Notes: generated by a model not told the origin, from the letters alone. A stretch of 23,419 nt of DNA from an uncultured Bacteroidota bacterium (GCA_902610105.1 CACLUN010000008.1:1-23419), one strand, 5' to 3'. Shown: positions 9,701 through 18,105, counted from the stretch's first letter. Translations and numbers: made by a program.

Positions 9701-9894
9701 GAAGCCGAGATAGAATAATTTCCATCAAAGTCAGTTGTCACACCTGTAGAAGTACCTTCAACGACAATCGTTGCACCCGGAAGGGGAACTGAATTATCAT
9801 CAGTAACTGTACCAGAAACTGTTTTCTGAGCAAAGCTTAATTGAAATGCCATTAAAAATGACATAAACAATGCTTTAAAAAATAGTTTTTTCAT
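6769..9894 (-). CDS. susC: SusC/RagA-family TonB-dependent outer-membrane receptor
   Basis: This 1041-residue receptor imports a nutrient through the outer membrane with energy from TonB/ExbBD. The signal peptide ends in FA-Q (cleavage after A22). A CarboxypepD_reg-like beta-sandwich follows at about 24-98 (VSGTVTDDNSVPLPGATI, DFDGNY, VSFVGY). The TonB-box-like EEVVVTALG is at 101-109. The plug spans about 115-225, with LYVVDGV and ISVLKGAAATALYGADAKSG characteristic of the SusC group. The remainder is a 22-strand-type barrel rich in aromatic and Asn/Gly turns, ending in the terminal Phe signal (NVSLTF) used by the BAM complex. A promoter lies directly upstream. No glycoside hydrolase, protease or sensor gene adjoins the pair, so the substrate is unknown; the family is certain. 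Confidence 0.96.
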   Translation of the reverse strand: MKKLFFKALFMSFLMAFQLSFAQKTVSGTVTDDNSVPLPGATIVVEGTSTGVTTDFDGNYSISASEGDVLVVSFVGYASASATVGASSTLNFSLSPSSALEEVVVTALGISREKKSLGFAQQTVSGDVIAESKQVDLNVALTGKVAGVQMIGGSSSTFDNGFLRLRGESDVLYVVDGVKVYAMSDINVDNIANISVLKGAAATALYGADAKSGVIVISSKKAKAGENNFTVNHSTSISSVSLLPKYQNEFGGGYYQDWDTFTYNPATDPAAWASFTGHRIPYYGADESWGPPMDGTMVRHWDSWIPNHPDFGTLRAWNPNPDNVKDFFNNGVENSTTLSFNSGSDTATVRGSMRLIDEQLPFPNTDRNQIDVNITGDVIIADRLTAFTSLNYQYRKTLNFPVNGYGGLGANFSQWWQRQLDMDRLASNFEFEGKYYTWNRISARNATPKYWDAPQFDFYVDQNNQRKNTLFGNFGLNYEINDNISATVEARRRFNSYERNGRTGWGGIDQASFSESTSRYVQNELAATLQYDERFEDFDVSAILGYQATQNRNQSISASTVGGLSIPDFYSIATSVDRPNYSSSLSKSKVLSTYASVSVGYNSIAYLDGSYRFDWGSTANPDNNRIETWGLSGSLILSELIDSADITFAKLRAGYSEAPVFPGTYATTQVYSVGTAYGSFPRFAVPNTQSNPNLLGGTRSEFEVGAEFSFLDNKIGIDVTYFDRKDKDQPISIPVTGSTGYTGLAINSGESSAEGIEVTLNLNPVSTADFNWNLSLNFATLNKYTDKLADGIDIRVLDSWASWYSLQLQERVGEEWGMWVGRKKARDANGTQILTSSGRATYDTQQILGNLLPDFTGGLTTSLSYKNWDLGLGFDFQKGGTFYSTTNMFTYYSGIHEDTVGLNDRGVSLRDPVSAGGGVRVQGVTASGEAVDTYMGAVTYYFQHFFGNHEHWLYDASYVKLRTARLGYNFSKDLLDGTPFDNVNVALVGNNLLLLYSNIPEGGLDPSEIEGSGSIATGYRNVEGGQLPPSRTIGLNVSLTF

Positions 9895-9916
9895 AATATT
9901 TATTTATTTGAACCCA

Positions 9917-9947
9917 CAAATATGTTAATAAATTGTTAATAAGCAAA
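9917..9947 (-). promoter_or_regulatory. Predicted promoter of the susC-susD operon
   Basis: On the minus strand TTTG (9944-9947) is followed by 19 bases and then CATATTTG (9917-9924), which matches the Bacteroidota primary-sigma pattern TTTG-N19-TAnnTTTG except for the first T of the -7 element. The transcript would start near 9910, leaving a leader of only about 15 bases before the susC ATG at 9894. This is found by pattern only. Confidence 0.72.
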
Positions 9948-10131
9948 GAAAAAAAGGAAAAAACTGAATTTTTTACAGAGGTACAAAAAACAAATAATTT
10001 TATTGAGATTACTGTAATAATATTTATGTCTTATTGCGAATTCCTCAAAACTATCAATTCAAAAAATATTTAGTATTAAGTATAGTGATTTCCCTGTTAT
10101 ACATTTTAAATATTATTTTTTTTTCTATTGA

Positions 10132-10162
10132 TTTGAATAGTTCCAAAATTATTATACATTTG
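10132..10162 (+). promoter_or_regulatory. Predicted promoter of the str/S10 ribosomal operon
   Basis: TTTG at 10132-10135 is followed by 19 bases and a perfect TAnnTTTG element, TACATTTG, at 10155-10162. This is the Bacteroidota housekeeping promoter pattern. Transcription would begin near 10169, giving a leader of about 24 bases. An AAGAAGGA stretch in the leader lies about 14 bases from the ATG, rather far for a Shine-Dalgarno site, and such sites count for little in this phylum. Confidence 0.85.
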
Positions 10163-10192
10163 CAGCCGTTTTAAGAAGGAAAATTTTATTAT

Positions 10193-10573
10193 ATGCCTAC
10201 AATATCGCAATTAGTTAGAAAAGGTAGAAAGAAAGTAGTTAAAAAAAGTAAATCTGCTTCCCTTGTTGGGTGCCCTCAAAAAAGAGGTGTTTGTACGAGG
10301 GTTTACACAACTACTCCTAAGAAACCTAATTCTGCCATGAGAAAAGTAGCAAGGGTTAGATTAACGAATGGTATTGAAGTAAACGCTTACATCCCTGGTG
10401 AGGGTCACAATTTACAGGAACACTCTATTGTTTTAGTAAGAGGTGGTAGGGTTAAAGATCTCCCTGGTGTTCGTTACCATATTGTTAGAGGAGCACTTGA
10501 TACTGCAGGTGTTGAAGGTAGATTGCAACGCAGATCAAAGTATGGTGCCAAAAAAGCTAAGGCAAAAAAATGA
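10193..10573 (+). CDS. rpsL: 30S ribosomal protein S12
   Basis: S12 lies at the decoding centre of the 30S subunit and controls accuracy. The protein has 126 residues with the conserved [18 protein letters not shown] and [13 protein letters not shown] blocks. The residues at which streptomycin-resistance changes usually occur are wild type (K43, K88), and D89, the residue methylthiolated in some bacteria, is present. It is the first gene of the operon, 30 bases behind the predicted promoter. The order rpsL-rpsG-fusA-rpsJ with no tuf in between is the usual Bacteroidota arrangement. No ribosomal-protein autoregulatory leader could be recognised in the short 5' region. The family is unmistakable. 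Confidence 0.98.
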   Translation: MPTISQLVRKGRKKVVKKSKSASLVGCPQKRGVCTRVYTTTPKKPNSAMRKVARVRLTNGIEVNAYIPGEGHNLQEHSIVLVRGGRVKDLPGVRYHIVRGALDTAGVEGRLQRRSKYGAKKAKAKK

Positions 10574-10608
10574 TGTTCTAATTTGATGAACCGCTCAATA
10601 ACAACAAA

Positions 10609-11085
10609 ATGAGAAAAAGAAAAGCAAAAAAACGTCCTCTAATTCCAGACCCTAAATTTAATGATCAATTAGTTACCCGATTCGTAAATATGCTTATGTG
10701 GGATGGTAAAAAGTCTACTGCTTTAAAAATATTTTACGATGCTTTGGATATTATTGAAGAAAAAAAACAACCATCTGAAAAGTCTTCACTCGAAATCTGG
10801 AAAGATGGTCTTTCAAATGTTATGCCTCATGTTGAAGTCAGAAGTAGAAGAGTTGGGGGTGCTACATTTCAAATTCCGATGCAAATCCGTCCAGATAGAA
10901 AAGTGTCGATGGCAATGAAATGGTTAATTAGTTATGCAAGAAAAAGAAATGAAAAGTCAATGTCACAAAAATTAGCCGCTGAGATTCTTGCCGCTGAAAA
11001 AGAAGAAGGAGCTGCAGTAAAGAAAAAGACAGATACTCACAAAATGGCTGAAGCCAATAAAGCATTTTCTCACTTTAGATTTTAA
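10609..11085 (+). CDS. rpsG: 30S ribosomal protein S7
   Basis: S7 starts assembly of the 30S head by binding the 3' domain of 16S rRNA and contacts E-site tRNA. The protein has 158 residues, normal for the family. It shows the conserved beginning [32 protein letters not shown], the hairpin region [17 protein letters not shown], and the end [13 protein letters not shown]. It lies 35 bases after rpsL and 3 bases before fusA. The family is unmistakable; nothing in it is unusual. Confidence 0.98.
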   Translation: MRKRKAKKRPLIPDPKFNDQLVTRFVNMLMWDGKKSTALKIFYDALDIIEEKKQPSEKSSLEIWKDGLSNVMPHVEVRSRRVGGATFQIPMQIRPDRKVSMAMKWLISYARKRNEKSMSQKLAAEILAAEKEEGAAVKKKTDTHKMAEANKAFSHFRF

Positions 11086-11088
11086 AAC

Positions 11089-13218
11089 ATGTCAAGAGAT
11101 TTAAAATATACTAGGAACATTGGAATAGCTGCACACATTGATGCTGGTAAAACAACAACCACTGAGAGAATATTGTACTACACTGGTGTGAGTCATAAAA
11201 TTGGTGAGGTACATGATGGAGCTGCAACTATGGATTGGATGGAACAAGAACAAGAAAGAGGGATTACAATCACCTCTGCTGCAACGACATGTACATGGAA
11301 TTTTCCAACTGAACAGGGAAACAAGGTTGATTCATCAAAGCCATATCATTTTAATATTATAGATACGCCAGGCCACGTTGATTTTACAGTTGAAGTAAAC
11401 AGATCTTTAAGAGTTCTTGATGGTCTTGTTTTTTTATTTAGTGCTGTTGATGGTGTTGAGCCGCAATCTGAAACCAATTGGAGGCTAGCTGATAATTATA
11501 AAGTTCCAAGAATGGGGTTTGTTAATAAAATGGACAGACAAGGCTCTGATTTTTTAAAGGTTTGTAATCAAATAAAAGATATGCTTAAATCTAATGCAGT
11601 TCCTATTGTTCTTCCAATTGGAAACGAAGAAGATTTTAAAGGTATTGTAGATTTAGTTAAGAATCGTGGAATTGTTTGGCATGAGGAAAATAAAGGATCA
11701 ACTTTCGATGTTGTTGACATACCCGAGGATATGAAGGATGAAGTTGATAAATATAGGGCAAATTTAATAGAAGCTGTTGCTGAATATGATGATAACTTAT
11801 TGGAAAAATTCTTTGAAGATCCTGAATCAATTTCAGAAGATGAAATTCATGAGGCCTTAAGAAAGGCAGCTCAGGACATGAGTATTATTCCAATGGTTTG
11901 TGGATCTGCATTTAAAAATAAAGGTGTACAATTTCTTTTAGATTGTGTTTGTAGATATTTACCATCACCTATTGACAAAGAAGCTATTGTTGGTACTGAT
12001 CCTGATAATGATAATGAAATTTTAAGAAAGCCATCTGTTTCTGAACCTTTTTCGGCTTTGGCTTTCAAAATAGCAACTGATCCTTATGTAGGGAGATTAG
12101 CTTTTTTTAGAGTATATTCTGGAAGATTAGATGCCGGATCATATGTGTTTAATAATAGATCTGAATCAAAAGAAAGAATTTCTAGAATATATCAAATGCA
12201 TGCCGACAAACAAAACGCTATTGATTTTATCGAAGCCGGAGATATTGGTGCTGCAGTAGGTTTTAAGGATATAAAAACAGGAGACACATTAAGTTCAGAA
12301 AAACATCCAATTATTTTAGAAAGTATGATTTTTCCAGATCCTGTTATTGGTATTGCTGTTGAACCTAAAACCAAAGCAGATGTTGATAAATTAGGTATTG
12401 CATTATCAAAATTAGCAGAGGAAGATCCAACATTCCAAGTCAGAACTGATGAAGCTTCAGGGCAAACAATTATTTCCGGAATGGGTGAATTACATTTAGA
12501 CATTCTAGTTGATAGATTAAGACGAGAATTTAAAGTTGAGGTTAACCAAGGTAAACCTCAAGTGGAATATAAAGAAGCAATTACAGCTTCAGCACAACAT
12601 AGAGAGGTTTATAAAAAACAAACTGGTGGTAGAGGTAAATTTGCAGATATAGTATTTACCATGGAGCCAGGTGAAGAAGAGAAAGAGGGGTTAGAATTCA
12701 TTAACAAGATAAAAGGCGGTAATGTTCCAAAAGAATATATTCCATCAGTTGAAAAAGGGTTTAAAGATGCCATGAAAAACGGACCCCTTGCTGGATTTGA
12801 AATTGATTCTCTCAAAGTAACGCTTACTGATGGATCATTCCATCCTGTTGATTCAGATTCTCTTTCATTTGAACTAGCTGCTAAATTAGGTTTCAAAGAA
12901 GCTGCAAGATTAGCTAAATCAGTTATTATGGAGCCAATGATGAAACTGGAAGCTCTCACACCTGAAGAAAACATGGGTGATATTGTTGGGGATTTGAATA
13001 GGAGAAGAGGTCAAGTTAATAATATGGATGATAGAGCTGGATCTAAAGTTGTAAAAGCTATAGTTCCATTATCAGAAATGTTTGGGTACGTAACTGCTCT
13101 AAGAACTCTTAGTTCTGGAAGAGCTACATCTACAATGGAGTTTTCGCACTATGCTGAGACACCAAGAAATATTTCAGATGAAGTAATAGCATCAATTAAA
13201 GGAGTTAATCAAGAATAA
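11089..13218 (+). CDS. fusA: Elongation factor G
   Basis: EF-G is the GTPase that drives translocation of tRNA and mRNA on the ribosome and, with RRF, ribosome recycling. The protein has 709 residues with all five domains. G1 AHIDAGKT lies at 15-22, the switch I region at about 35-65 ([16 protein letters not shown]), G3 DTPGH from residue 92 and G4 NKMD from residue 146. Domain IV begins near 490 with the conserved GGRGKFAD block, and the end is [14 protein letters not shown] as in canonical EF-G1. It is located between rpsG (3 bases) and rpsJ (2 bases). Several open frames on the minus strand inside it are antisense shadows. Confidence 0.98.
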   Translation: MSRDLKYTRNIGIAAHIDAGKTTTTERILYYTGVSHKIGEVHDGAATMDWMEQEQERGITITSAATTCTWNFPTEQGNKVDSSKPYHFNIIDTPGHVDFTVEVNRSLRVLDGLVFLFSAVDGVEPQSETNWRLADNYKVPRMGFVNKMDRQGSDFLKVCNQIKDMLKSNAVPIVLPIGNEEDFKGIVDLVKNRGIVWHEENKGSTFDVVDIPEDMKDEVDKYRANLIEAVAEYDDNLLEKFFEDPESISEDEIHEALRKAAQDMSIIPMVCGSAFKNKGVQFLLDCVCRYLPSPIDKEAIVGTDPDNDNEILRKPSVSEPFSALAFKIATDPYVGRLAFFRVYSGRLDAGSYVFNNRSESKERISRIYQMHADKQNAIDFIEAGDIGAAVGFKDIKTGDTLSSEKHPIILESMIFPDPVIGIAVEPKTKADVDKLGIALSKLAEEDPTFQVRTDEASGQTIISGMGELHLDILVDRLRREFKVEVNQGKPQVEYKEAITASAQHREVYKKQTGGRGKFADIVFTMEPGEEEKEGLEFINKIKGGNVPKEYIPSVEKGFKDAMKNGPLAGFEIDSLKVTLTDGSFHPVDSDSLSFELAAKLGFKEAARLAKSVIMEPMMKLEALTPEENMGDIVGDLNRRRGQVNNMDDRAGSKVVKAIVPLSEMFGYVTALRTLSSGRATSTMEFSHYAETPRNISDEVIASIKGVNQE

Positions 13219-13220
13219 TT

Positions 13221-13526
13221 ATGAGTCAGAAAATTAGAATAAAACTAAAATCATATGACTTTAATCTGGTTGATAAATCAGCTGAGAAGATTGTAAAGAC
13301 TGTTAAAACAACTGGTGCTATTGTAACCGGTCCAATTCCTCTTCCAACAAAGAGGAAAATATTTACAGTATTAAAATCTCCCCACGTTAATAAGAAAGCT
13401 CGTGAACAATTCCAGTTGTCATCTTACAAAAGGTTATTGGATATATATAGTTCATCATCAAAAACAATCGATGCTCTAATGAAATTAGAATTACCCAGCG
13501 GAGTTGAAGTTGAAATTAAAGTATAA
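13221..13526 (+). CDS. rpsJ: 30S ribosomal protein S10
   Basis: S10 is part of the 30S head and, as NusE, a transcription antitermination partner of NusB/NusG. The protein has 101 residues, with the typical start [11 protein letters not shown] and the motifs GPIPLPTKR and [12 protein letters not shown]. It begins 2 bases after fusA, so the str operon runs directly into the S10 operon without a separate leader. The family is unmistakable. Confidence 0.98.
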   Translation: MSQKIRIKLKSYDFNLVDKSAEKIVKTVKTTGAIVTGPIPLPTKRKIFTVLKSPHVNKKAREQFQLSSYKRLLDIYSSSSKTIDALMKLELPSGVEVEIKV

Positions 13527-13529
13527 TTT

Positions 13530-14147
13530 ATGTCAGGATTAATTGGAAAAAAAATTGGTATGACTAGCCTTTTCGACGAAGGCGGGAAAAATTTAGCTTG
13601 TACAGTTATTGAAGCTGGCCCTTGCGTTGTTACTCAATTAAAAAACAATGAAAAGGATGGTTACGATTCAGTTCAACTTGGTTTTTTTGATAAAAAAGAA
13701 TCTCGCTTAAATAATGCCGAAAAAGGTCATGCTAAAAAAGCAAATACTGAACCCAAATCCAAAGTTGTTGAATTCAAAGGTTTTGAAGATGAATTAAAAG
13801 TTGGAGATATAGTCAATGTAAATCATTTTATTGAAGGAGAGTTTGTTGATGTATCAGGAATTTCCAAAGGAAAAGGCTTCCAGGGTGTTGTCAAAAGACA
13901 TGGATTTGCTGGTGTTGGACAATCTACTCACGGGCAACACAATAGATTAAGAGCCCCAGGATCAATTGGTGCTGCTTCTTATCCTGCAAGAGTATTTAAA
14001 GGAATGAGGATGGCAGGTCAAACTGGTAACAGCAAAGTTACCGTTCAAAACTTGAAAGTCTTAAAAGTCGTTCCTGAAAAGAATCTCTTGGTATTAAAAG
14101 GTGCTATCCCTGGTCATAAAAATTCGTACGTAATTATAAGAAAATAA
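13530..14147 (+). CDS. rplC: 50S ribosomal protein L3
   Basis: L3 binds 23S rRNA early in 50S assembly and reaches towards the peptidyl-transferase centre. The protein has 205 residues, beginning [17 protein letters not shown]. The long internal loop carries [13 protein letters not shown] and [15 protein letters not shown], which includes the Gln that is methylated by PrmB in some bacteria. It lies 3 bases after rpsJ, and its stop overlaps the rplD ATG by one base (TAATG), so the two are translationally coupled. Confidence 0.98.
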   Translation: MSGLIGKKIGMTSLFDEGGKNLACTVIEAGPCVVTQLKNNEKDGYDSVQLGFFDKKESRLNNAEKGHAKKANTEPKSKVVEFKGFEDELKVGDIVNVNHFIEGEFVDVSGISKGKGFQGVVKRHGFAGVGQSTHGQHNRLRAPGSIGAASYPARVFKGMRMAGQTGNSKVTVQNLKVLKVVPEKNLLVLKGAIPGHKNSYVIIRK

Positions 14148-14773
14148 TGAAAATACCTGTTTTAAATATTAAGGGTAAAACCACTGGAAGAGAAGTTGAG
14201 CTTTCAAATAATATATTCGCTATTGATCCTAATGATCATGCTGTTTATCTTGATGTAAAGCAATTTTTAGCTAATCAACGTCAAGGAAATGCAAAAACAA
14301 AAGAGAGAGCTGAAATTAAAGGAAGTACCAGAAAGATAAAAAAACAAAAAGGAACAGGAACAGCTAGGGCAGGTAGTATTAAAAACCCACTTTTTAGAGG
14401 AGGGGGTACTATTTTTGGCCCAAGAACTCGAGACTACGGAATTAAATTAAACAAAAACGTCAAAAGGTTAGCTAGAAGGTCTGCACTCTCAATGAAATTA
14501 AAGTCCAAATCAATATCTATCGTTGAAAGAATTGATTTCAAAAAACCAAAAACTAAATCTTTTGTTGATTTTATCTCTGCAGTTGGGCTAAATGAAAAAA
14601 AGACGCTAATCATAATTGATGGACTTAATAAAAATGTATATTTGTCCGCCAGAAATTTAAAAAAATCAGAGGTAGTCTCTGATTCTGAAATTTCAACATA
14701 TAAAATTATGAATGCTCAGCATTTAGTTATTGAAGAGAAAGCGATTGAAAAAATTGAATCTAATTTACAATAG
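14147..14773 (+). CDS. rplD: 50S ribosomal protein L4
   Basis: L4 binds 23S rRNA domain I and lines the peptide exit tunnel. In some bacteria it also represses its own operon. The protein has 208 residues; the tunnel loop is visible as KKQKGTGTARAGSIKNPLFRGGGTIFGP (about 64-90), where macrolide-resistance changes usually fall, and it appears intact. No L4-responsive leader can be present just upstream of rpsJ because fusA abuts it. It overlaps rplC by one base and ends 5 bases before rplW. Confidence 0.97.
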   Translation: MKIPVLNIKGKTTGREVELSNNIFAIDPNDHAVYLDVKQFLANQRQGNAKTKERAEIKGSTRKIKKQKGTGTARAGSIKNPLFRGGGTIFGPRTRDYGIKLNKNVKRLARRSALSMKLKSKSISIVERIDFKKPKTKSFVDFISAVGLNEKKTLIIIDGLNKNVYLSARNLKKSEVVSDSEISTYKIMNAQHLVIEEKAIEKIESNLQ

Positions 14774-14778
14774 TAAAA

Positions 14779-15069
14779 ATGGAAATTATATTAAAGCCAA
14801 TTATTACAGAAAAAGCTACAAATGATAGTGAATTGAGGAATCGATACACCTTTGAAGTTAGTAAAGTCGTAAACAAGATTCAAATTAAAAAAGCAGTTCA
14901 AGAAAAATATAATGTGACTGTTGAGAAAGTAAGGACACAGATATATGGTCCTGAAAGAAGTACTAAATACACTAAGAAAGGTATTCAGAAAACCAAATCA
15001 AATATTGTTAAAAAAGCAATAGTTCAATTGAGTGATGGAGATTCAATAGATTTTTACAATAACTTATAA
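14779..15069 (+). CDS. rplW: 50S ribosomal protein L23
   Basis: L23 sits at the tunnel exit and is the docking site for trigger factor and SRP. The protein has 96 residues, with [15 protein letters not shown] at the start, the central [18 protein letters not shown] and the loop [19 protein letters not shown]. The length is normal for the Bacteroidota form. It lies between rplD (5 bases) and rplB (10 bases). Confidence 0.97.
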   Translation: MEIILKPIITEKATNDSELRNRYTFEVSKVVNKIQIKKAVQEKYNVTVEKVRTQIYGPERSTKYTKKGIQKTKSNIVKKAIVQLSDGDSIDFYNNL

Positions 15070-15079
15070 ATTATTTAAT

Positions 15080-15901
15080 ATGCCTATAAAATCTTTAAAA
15101 CCAATAACACCTGCCCAAAGAGGAAGAACAGTAAATGGATTTGATGCGATAACTACTGACAAGCCTGAGAAATCTTTGCTTATTCCATTTAAGAAAACCG
15201 GTGGAAGGAATAGTCAGGGAAAAATGACAATGAAGTACAGAGGGGGTGGTCATAAGAAAAAGTTCAGATTGATAGATTTTAAGAGGGATAGAAAGGAGGA
15301 GTATGCCGAAATATTGAGTATTGAATATGATCCAAACAGAACAGCATTTATTGCGCTCACTAAATTTGAAGATGGAGAAAAAAGATACATTGTTGCACCC
15401 AAAGGTTTAAAAGTTGGTAATAAAGTTATTTCAGGGAAAAATGTTTCTCCAGAAATTGGTAATTGCCTGCCTTTATCTGTAATACCTTTAGGTACAACTA
15501 TATCTTGCATTGAGATGTCACCTGGTAAAGGGGCTGTTTTAGCTAGAAGTGCAGGATCATATGCTCAATTAATGGCAAGGGATGGAAAGTTCGCTACAAT
15601 AAAATTACCCTCAGGAGAAACCAGATTAATTTTGGTTAATTGTAATGCTGTTATTGGATCTGTTTCTAATTCTGATCACCAACTGGTAGTTTCAGGTAAA
15701 GCTGGTAGATCTAGATGGCTTGGAAGAAGACCTAGAACAAGAGCAGTTGTGATGAATCCTGTTGACCACCCTATGGGCGGTGGAGAAGGGCGTGCATCTG
15801 GAGGACATCCCAGATCAAAAAAAGGTATTCCCGCTAAAGGATACAAAACTAGGAATAAGAAGAAATTTAGTAATAAATTTATTATCGAAAAAAGAAAATA
15901 A
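15080..15901 (+). CDS. rplB: 50S ribosomal protein L2
   Basis: L2 is a primary 23S rRNA-binding protein needed for subunit association and peptidyl-transferase activity. The protein has 273 residues. It shows the conserved start [14 protein letters not shown], the RNA-binding [20 protein letters not shown], and the C-terminal [19 protein letters not shown]. The critical His of that segment (corresponding to E. coli H229) is H230 here. The following E. coli His is replaced by Met, a substitution I associate with Bacteroidota. It ends 2 bases before rpsS. Confidence 0.98.
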   Translation: MPIKSLKPITPAQRGRTVNGFDAITTDKPEKSLLIPFKKTGGRNSQGKMTMKYRGGGHKKKFRLIDFKRDRKEEYAEILSIEYDPNRTAFIALTKFEDGEKRYIVAPKGLKVGNKVISGKNVSPEIGNCLPLSVIPLGTTISCIEMSPGKGAVLARSAGSYAQLMARDGKFATIKLPSGETRLILVNCNAVIGSVSNSDHQLVVSGKAGRSRWLGRRPRTRAVVMNPVDHPMGGGEGRASGGHPRSKKGIPAKGYKTRNKKKFSNKFIIEKRK

Positions 15902-15903
15902 TT

Positions 15904-16170
15904 ATGCCGAGATCATTAAAAAAAGGGCCGTTTGTTCACAAAAGTTTATTGAAGAAAGTTCAAGCGAATCTTGATACAAATAAAAAGAATGTGGTTAAGA
16001 CTTGGTCAAGAGCTTCTATGATTATACCTGATTTTGTTGGCCAAACAATTGCAGTATACAACGGAAGACAATTCGTTCCGGTATATATCACAGAAAATAT
16101 GGTAGGTCATAAACTCGGTGAGTTTTCTCCAACTAGATCATTTAGAGGTCATGCAGGAGGAAAAAGGTAG
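15904..16170 (+). CDS. rpsS: 30S ribosomal protein S19
   Basis: S19 forms a complex with S13 in the 30S head near the A-site tRNA. The protein has 88 residues with the conserved [17 protein letters not shown] start, [16 protein letters not shown], and [18 protein letters not shown] near the end. It is tightly packed between rplB (2 bases) and rplV (6 bases). An AGGAGG at 16155-16160 is fixed by the coding of GG and is not a likely ribosome-binding site for rplV. Confidence 0.98.
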   Translation: MPRSLKKGPFVHKSLLKKVQANLDTNKKNVVKTWSRASMIIPDFVGQTIAVYNGRQFVPVYITENMVGHKLGEFSPTRSFRGHAGGKR

Positions 16171-16176
16171 GTAAAT

Positions 16177-16584
16177 ATGGGTTCAAGAAAAAGAAATAAA
16201 GCGTCGGAATTAAAGGAACTTAACAAAAACAAGGTTTTTGCTAAGCTTAATAATTGCCCTACGTCGCCAAGAAAAATGCGTTTGGTTGCTGATCAAGTTA
16301 GAGGTAAAAAAGTTGACAAGGCTCTTTCAATTTTAAAGTTTAGTCAAAAACAGCCCTCACTCAGACTTGAAAAGTTGTTATTATCTGCCATCAATAATTG
16401 GCAACAAAAAAATCCTGATGCTGATATTGAAAAAGAAAATTTATATATCAAAGAGATTAAAGTTGATAGTGCTGGAATGTTAAAAAGATTGAGACCAGCT
16501 CCTCAAGGAAGAGCTCACAGAATTAGAAAGAGATCTAACCATATAACTTTAGTTTTAGATAATTTAAACCAAATTCAAGAATAA
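16177..16584 (+). CDS. rplV: 50S ribosomal protein L22
   Basis: L22 spans the 50S subunit and its loop lines the exit tunnel. The protein has 135 residues, with [21 protein letters not shown] and the extended beta-hairpin [27 protein letters not shown] (about 104-127), in which macrolide-resistance changes usually fall; it looks unaltered. It is followed by rpsC after 2 bases. Confidence 0.98.
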   Translation: MGSRKRNKASELKELNKNKVFAKLNNCPTSPRKMRLVADQVRGKKVDKALSILKFSQKQPSLRLEKLLLSAINNWQQKNPDADIEKENLYIKEIKVDSAGMLKRLRPAPQGRAHRIRKRSNHITLVLDNLNQIQE

Positions 16585-16586
16585 TT

Positions 16587-17135
16587 ATGGGGCAAAAAAC
16601 TAATCCAATCGGAAATAGACTAGGAATTATTAGAGGATGGGAATCAAACTGGTACGGTGGTAAAGATTTTGGCAACATGATTGCTGAAGATGACAAGATC
16701 AGAAAATATATTTTCACACGACTATCAAAAGCTAGTGTATCAAGAGTTATAATTGAAAGAACACTGAAGTTTGTGACGATAACAATCACTACGGCAAGAC
16801 CAGGGATAATCATTGGTAAAGCGGGTCAAGAAGTTGATAAACTTAAAGAAGAATTGAAGAAAATTTCTGGTAAAGATATTCAATTGAATATTGTTGAAAT
16901 TAAGAGACCTGAACTTGAAGCTCAACTTGTCGCATCATCAATTGCTCGTCAGATAGAGAATAGAATTTCTTACAGAAGAGCGATAAAAATGGCTATTGCA
17001 GCTACAATTAGGATGAATGCTGAAGGAATTAAAGTTCAAATTTCTGGTAGACTAAACGGTGCAGAGATGGCCAGAAGTGAATCTTACAAAGAAGGTAGAA
17101 TTCCACTGTCAACATTTAGAACCAATAGTAAATGA
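16587..17135 (+). pseudogene. rpsC: 30S ribosomal protein S3, 3'-truncated at a junction
   Basis: S3 is an essential 30S head protein at the mRNA entry channel. The 182-residue frame begins normally ([19 protein letters not shown]), contains the KH-domain GIIIGKAG loop (GKAG 77-80), and continues through [25 protein letters not shown] (to residue 178). Here every S3 I know goes on with a segment like ADIDY...AHTTYG...GVKVWI...GE. Instead four non-family residues (TNSK) and a stop follow, so about 55-65 C-terminal residues are missing. The remaining genes of the S10 operon (rplP, rpmC, rpsQ and so on) do not follow either. A functional gene would need an intact copy elsewhere; a chimeric contig is the simpler explanation. 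Confidence 0.92.
17118..17130. other. Junction between rpsC and an unrelated gene
   Basis: The rpsC frame is family-like up to the Arg codon at 17118-17120 and has no family match after that. The downstream gene is open in the +1 register (codons at 17119, 17122 and so on), with unrelated content. No insertion sequence, tRNA, repeat or direct-repeat signature is visible at the point, only the A+T-rich text CATTTAGAACCAATAGTAAA. The exact base cannot be set without the parent sequences. Confidence 0.85.
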
Positions 17136-17607
17136 ATTAGAAGGTGTGACTGTCTCTCCGTTTAATTTATCAGGTGACTTGTTGGCTGACATGAAACAAG
17201 TTGAAGAGAAAGAAGTTTTTAATTTCGATGATGCAGGAGTACCAGGATTTAAAGGTCAACGTAAAGAAAAAATAGCCTACAAAAATTCAGCAAGTATTCT
17301 CGTAAATGTAATTCTACTTCCTATTATGCCCCTTGATATTGACGGAATATACAAACAATTAAGTGGATATTACGATACTCTCAGAAAAGCCAGAGTTTTA
17401 GAATCAAGATCGGGTACAGTGGTTGATATAATTCAATTTTATGGTGTTGATTTTTTTATTAATAATTATAATTTAAGAATTAATGATGTATACGAGTTTG
17501 TAATTGGGTCAATGGAAAATTATGATGTTGAGAGAGATTTTAGAAATTCAAATCATGTTCTTGTATTAACAAATTTCCAAAAATTTCATGAATCAATTAA
17601 TAATTAA
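17121..17607 (+). CDS. C-terminal fragment of an unidentified protein (5' end lost at junction)
   Basis: From about 17121 a frame of some 162 codons runs to the stop at 17605-17607, with codon choice like its neighbours. The ATG at 17059 in this frame is inside the rpsC part, so it is not its start. The beginning ([16 protein letters not shown]) looks internal to a protein, so the 5' part is probably missing. I see no catalytic motif. A short hydrophobic stretch ([17 protein letters not shown]) is followed by basic residues and then [20 protein letters not shown] and a charged tail. This layout resembles the C-terminal part of carboxypeptidase-regulatory-like exported proteins that I recall preceding DUF6702 and M1 peptidase genes in flavobacteria. 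That assignment is only an inference. It overlaps the next gene by 20 bases, consistent with the same operon. Confidence 0.6.
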
Positions 17608-18067
17608 ATTAATTACAATATTCATATTTGTTTTTTCTCATAAGTACTATGTGAGTTCTACACTTATAGATTATAGTGACAAGTCAGGAACATATCAAGT
17701 TAGTTTGAAGATTTTCCATGATGATTTAGAAAAAGACTTAGGATTTGAAATGAATGAGCTAGATTATGATGACTATGAAAAAACAAATTCTTTCATAAAA
17801 GAATATTTATTCAATAATTTTAAAATTTACAGCAATGAATCTGAATTAAAGGTCGATTTTTTAGGATTTGAAAGAAAAAATGACTTGGTAATTTATTATA
17901 TAGAAATATTCAACGCCGAAAATGTTAAAAGTTTAATTGTTGAAAATAAAATCTTATTTCAATCGTTTAGAAATCAAAAAAATATAATTCTTTATAGATA
18001 TAATAATTATAAAAAAAGCTTTATTCATACATCTGAGAATTTTCAAAGTTCCATCTCTGTTCCTTAA
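17588..18067 (+). CDS. DUF6702 family exported protein
   Basis: This 159-residue protein has an N-terminal hydrophobic signal (about residues 3-17), directly followed by HKYYVSSTLIDY. HKxYVS just behind the signal is the mark of the DUF6702 family, small periplasmic proteins of Bacteroidota of unknown function. Further fits are the IFHDDLEKDLG segment near residue 43 and short beta-rich stretches around LKVDFLGFERKNDLVIYYIEI. It lies 38 bases before an M1 metallopeptidase, a neighbourhood I recall from other flavobacteria. This suggests a joint role in envelope or peptide metabolism (inference). There is no stop-start coupling to the peptidase and no clear terminator between them. Confidence 0.8.
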   Translation: MNQLIIKLITIFIFVFSHKYYVSSTLIDYSDKSGTYQVSLKIFHDDLEKDLGFEMNELDYDDYEKTNSFIKEYLFNNFKIYSNESELKVDFLGFERKNDLVIYYIEIFNAENVKSLIVENKILFQSFRNQKNIILYRYNNYKKSFIHTSENFQSSISVP

Positions 18068-18105
18068 GCATATATTTATTAAATTTACTATATAGTTTAT
18101 TTATT

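Larger units (their letters stand above)
9895..10192. other. Divergent intergenic region between susC and rpsL
   Basis: These 298 bases are very A+T-rich. They hold the susC promoter at the left end and the ribosomal-operon promoter at the right end. Between them, about 9950-10130 has no open frame, no clear hairpin terminator and no repeat that I can recognise. TACATTTT at 10100-10107 resembles a -7 element but has no TTTG at the right distance upstream. Confidence 0.8.

Noticed and set aside
10100..10107. TACATTTT as a second promoter for rpsL
   Set aside because: The last base of the -7 element is wrong and there is no TTTG about 19 bases upstream.
12192..12974. Two open frames on the minus strand inside fusA
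   Set aside because: They are exactly antisense to a highly conserved EF-G coding region, and their translations have no recognisable features; they are coding shadows.
15762..15974. Plus-strand frame across the rplB/rpsS boundary
   Set aside because: It is an alternative frame of two well-supported ribosomal genes.
16155..16160. AGGAGG as the rplV ribosome-binding site
   Set aside because: It is 16 bases from the ATG, too far, and is dictated by the conserved Gly-Gly codons at the end of S19.
16535..16925. Minus-strand frames across rplV and rpsC
   Set aside because: They overlap conserved ribosomal genes completely and have no start context of their own.
17059..17120. ATG at 17059 as the true start of the gene after the junction
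   Set aside because: Its first 20 codons are the other frame of the conserved rpsC sequence, so they belong to rpsC and not to the downstream protein.
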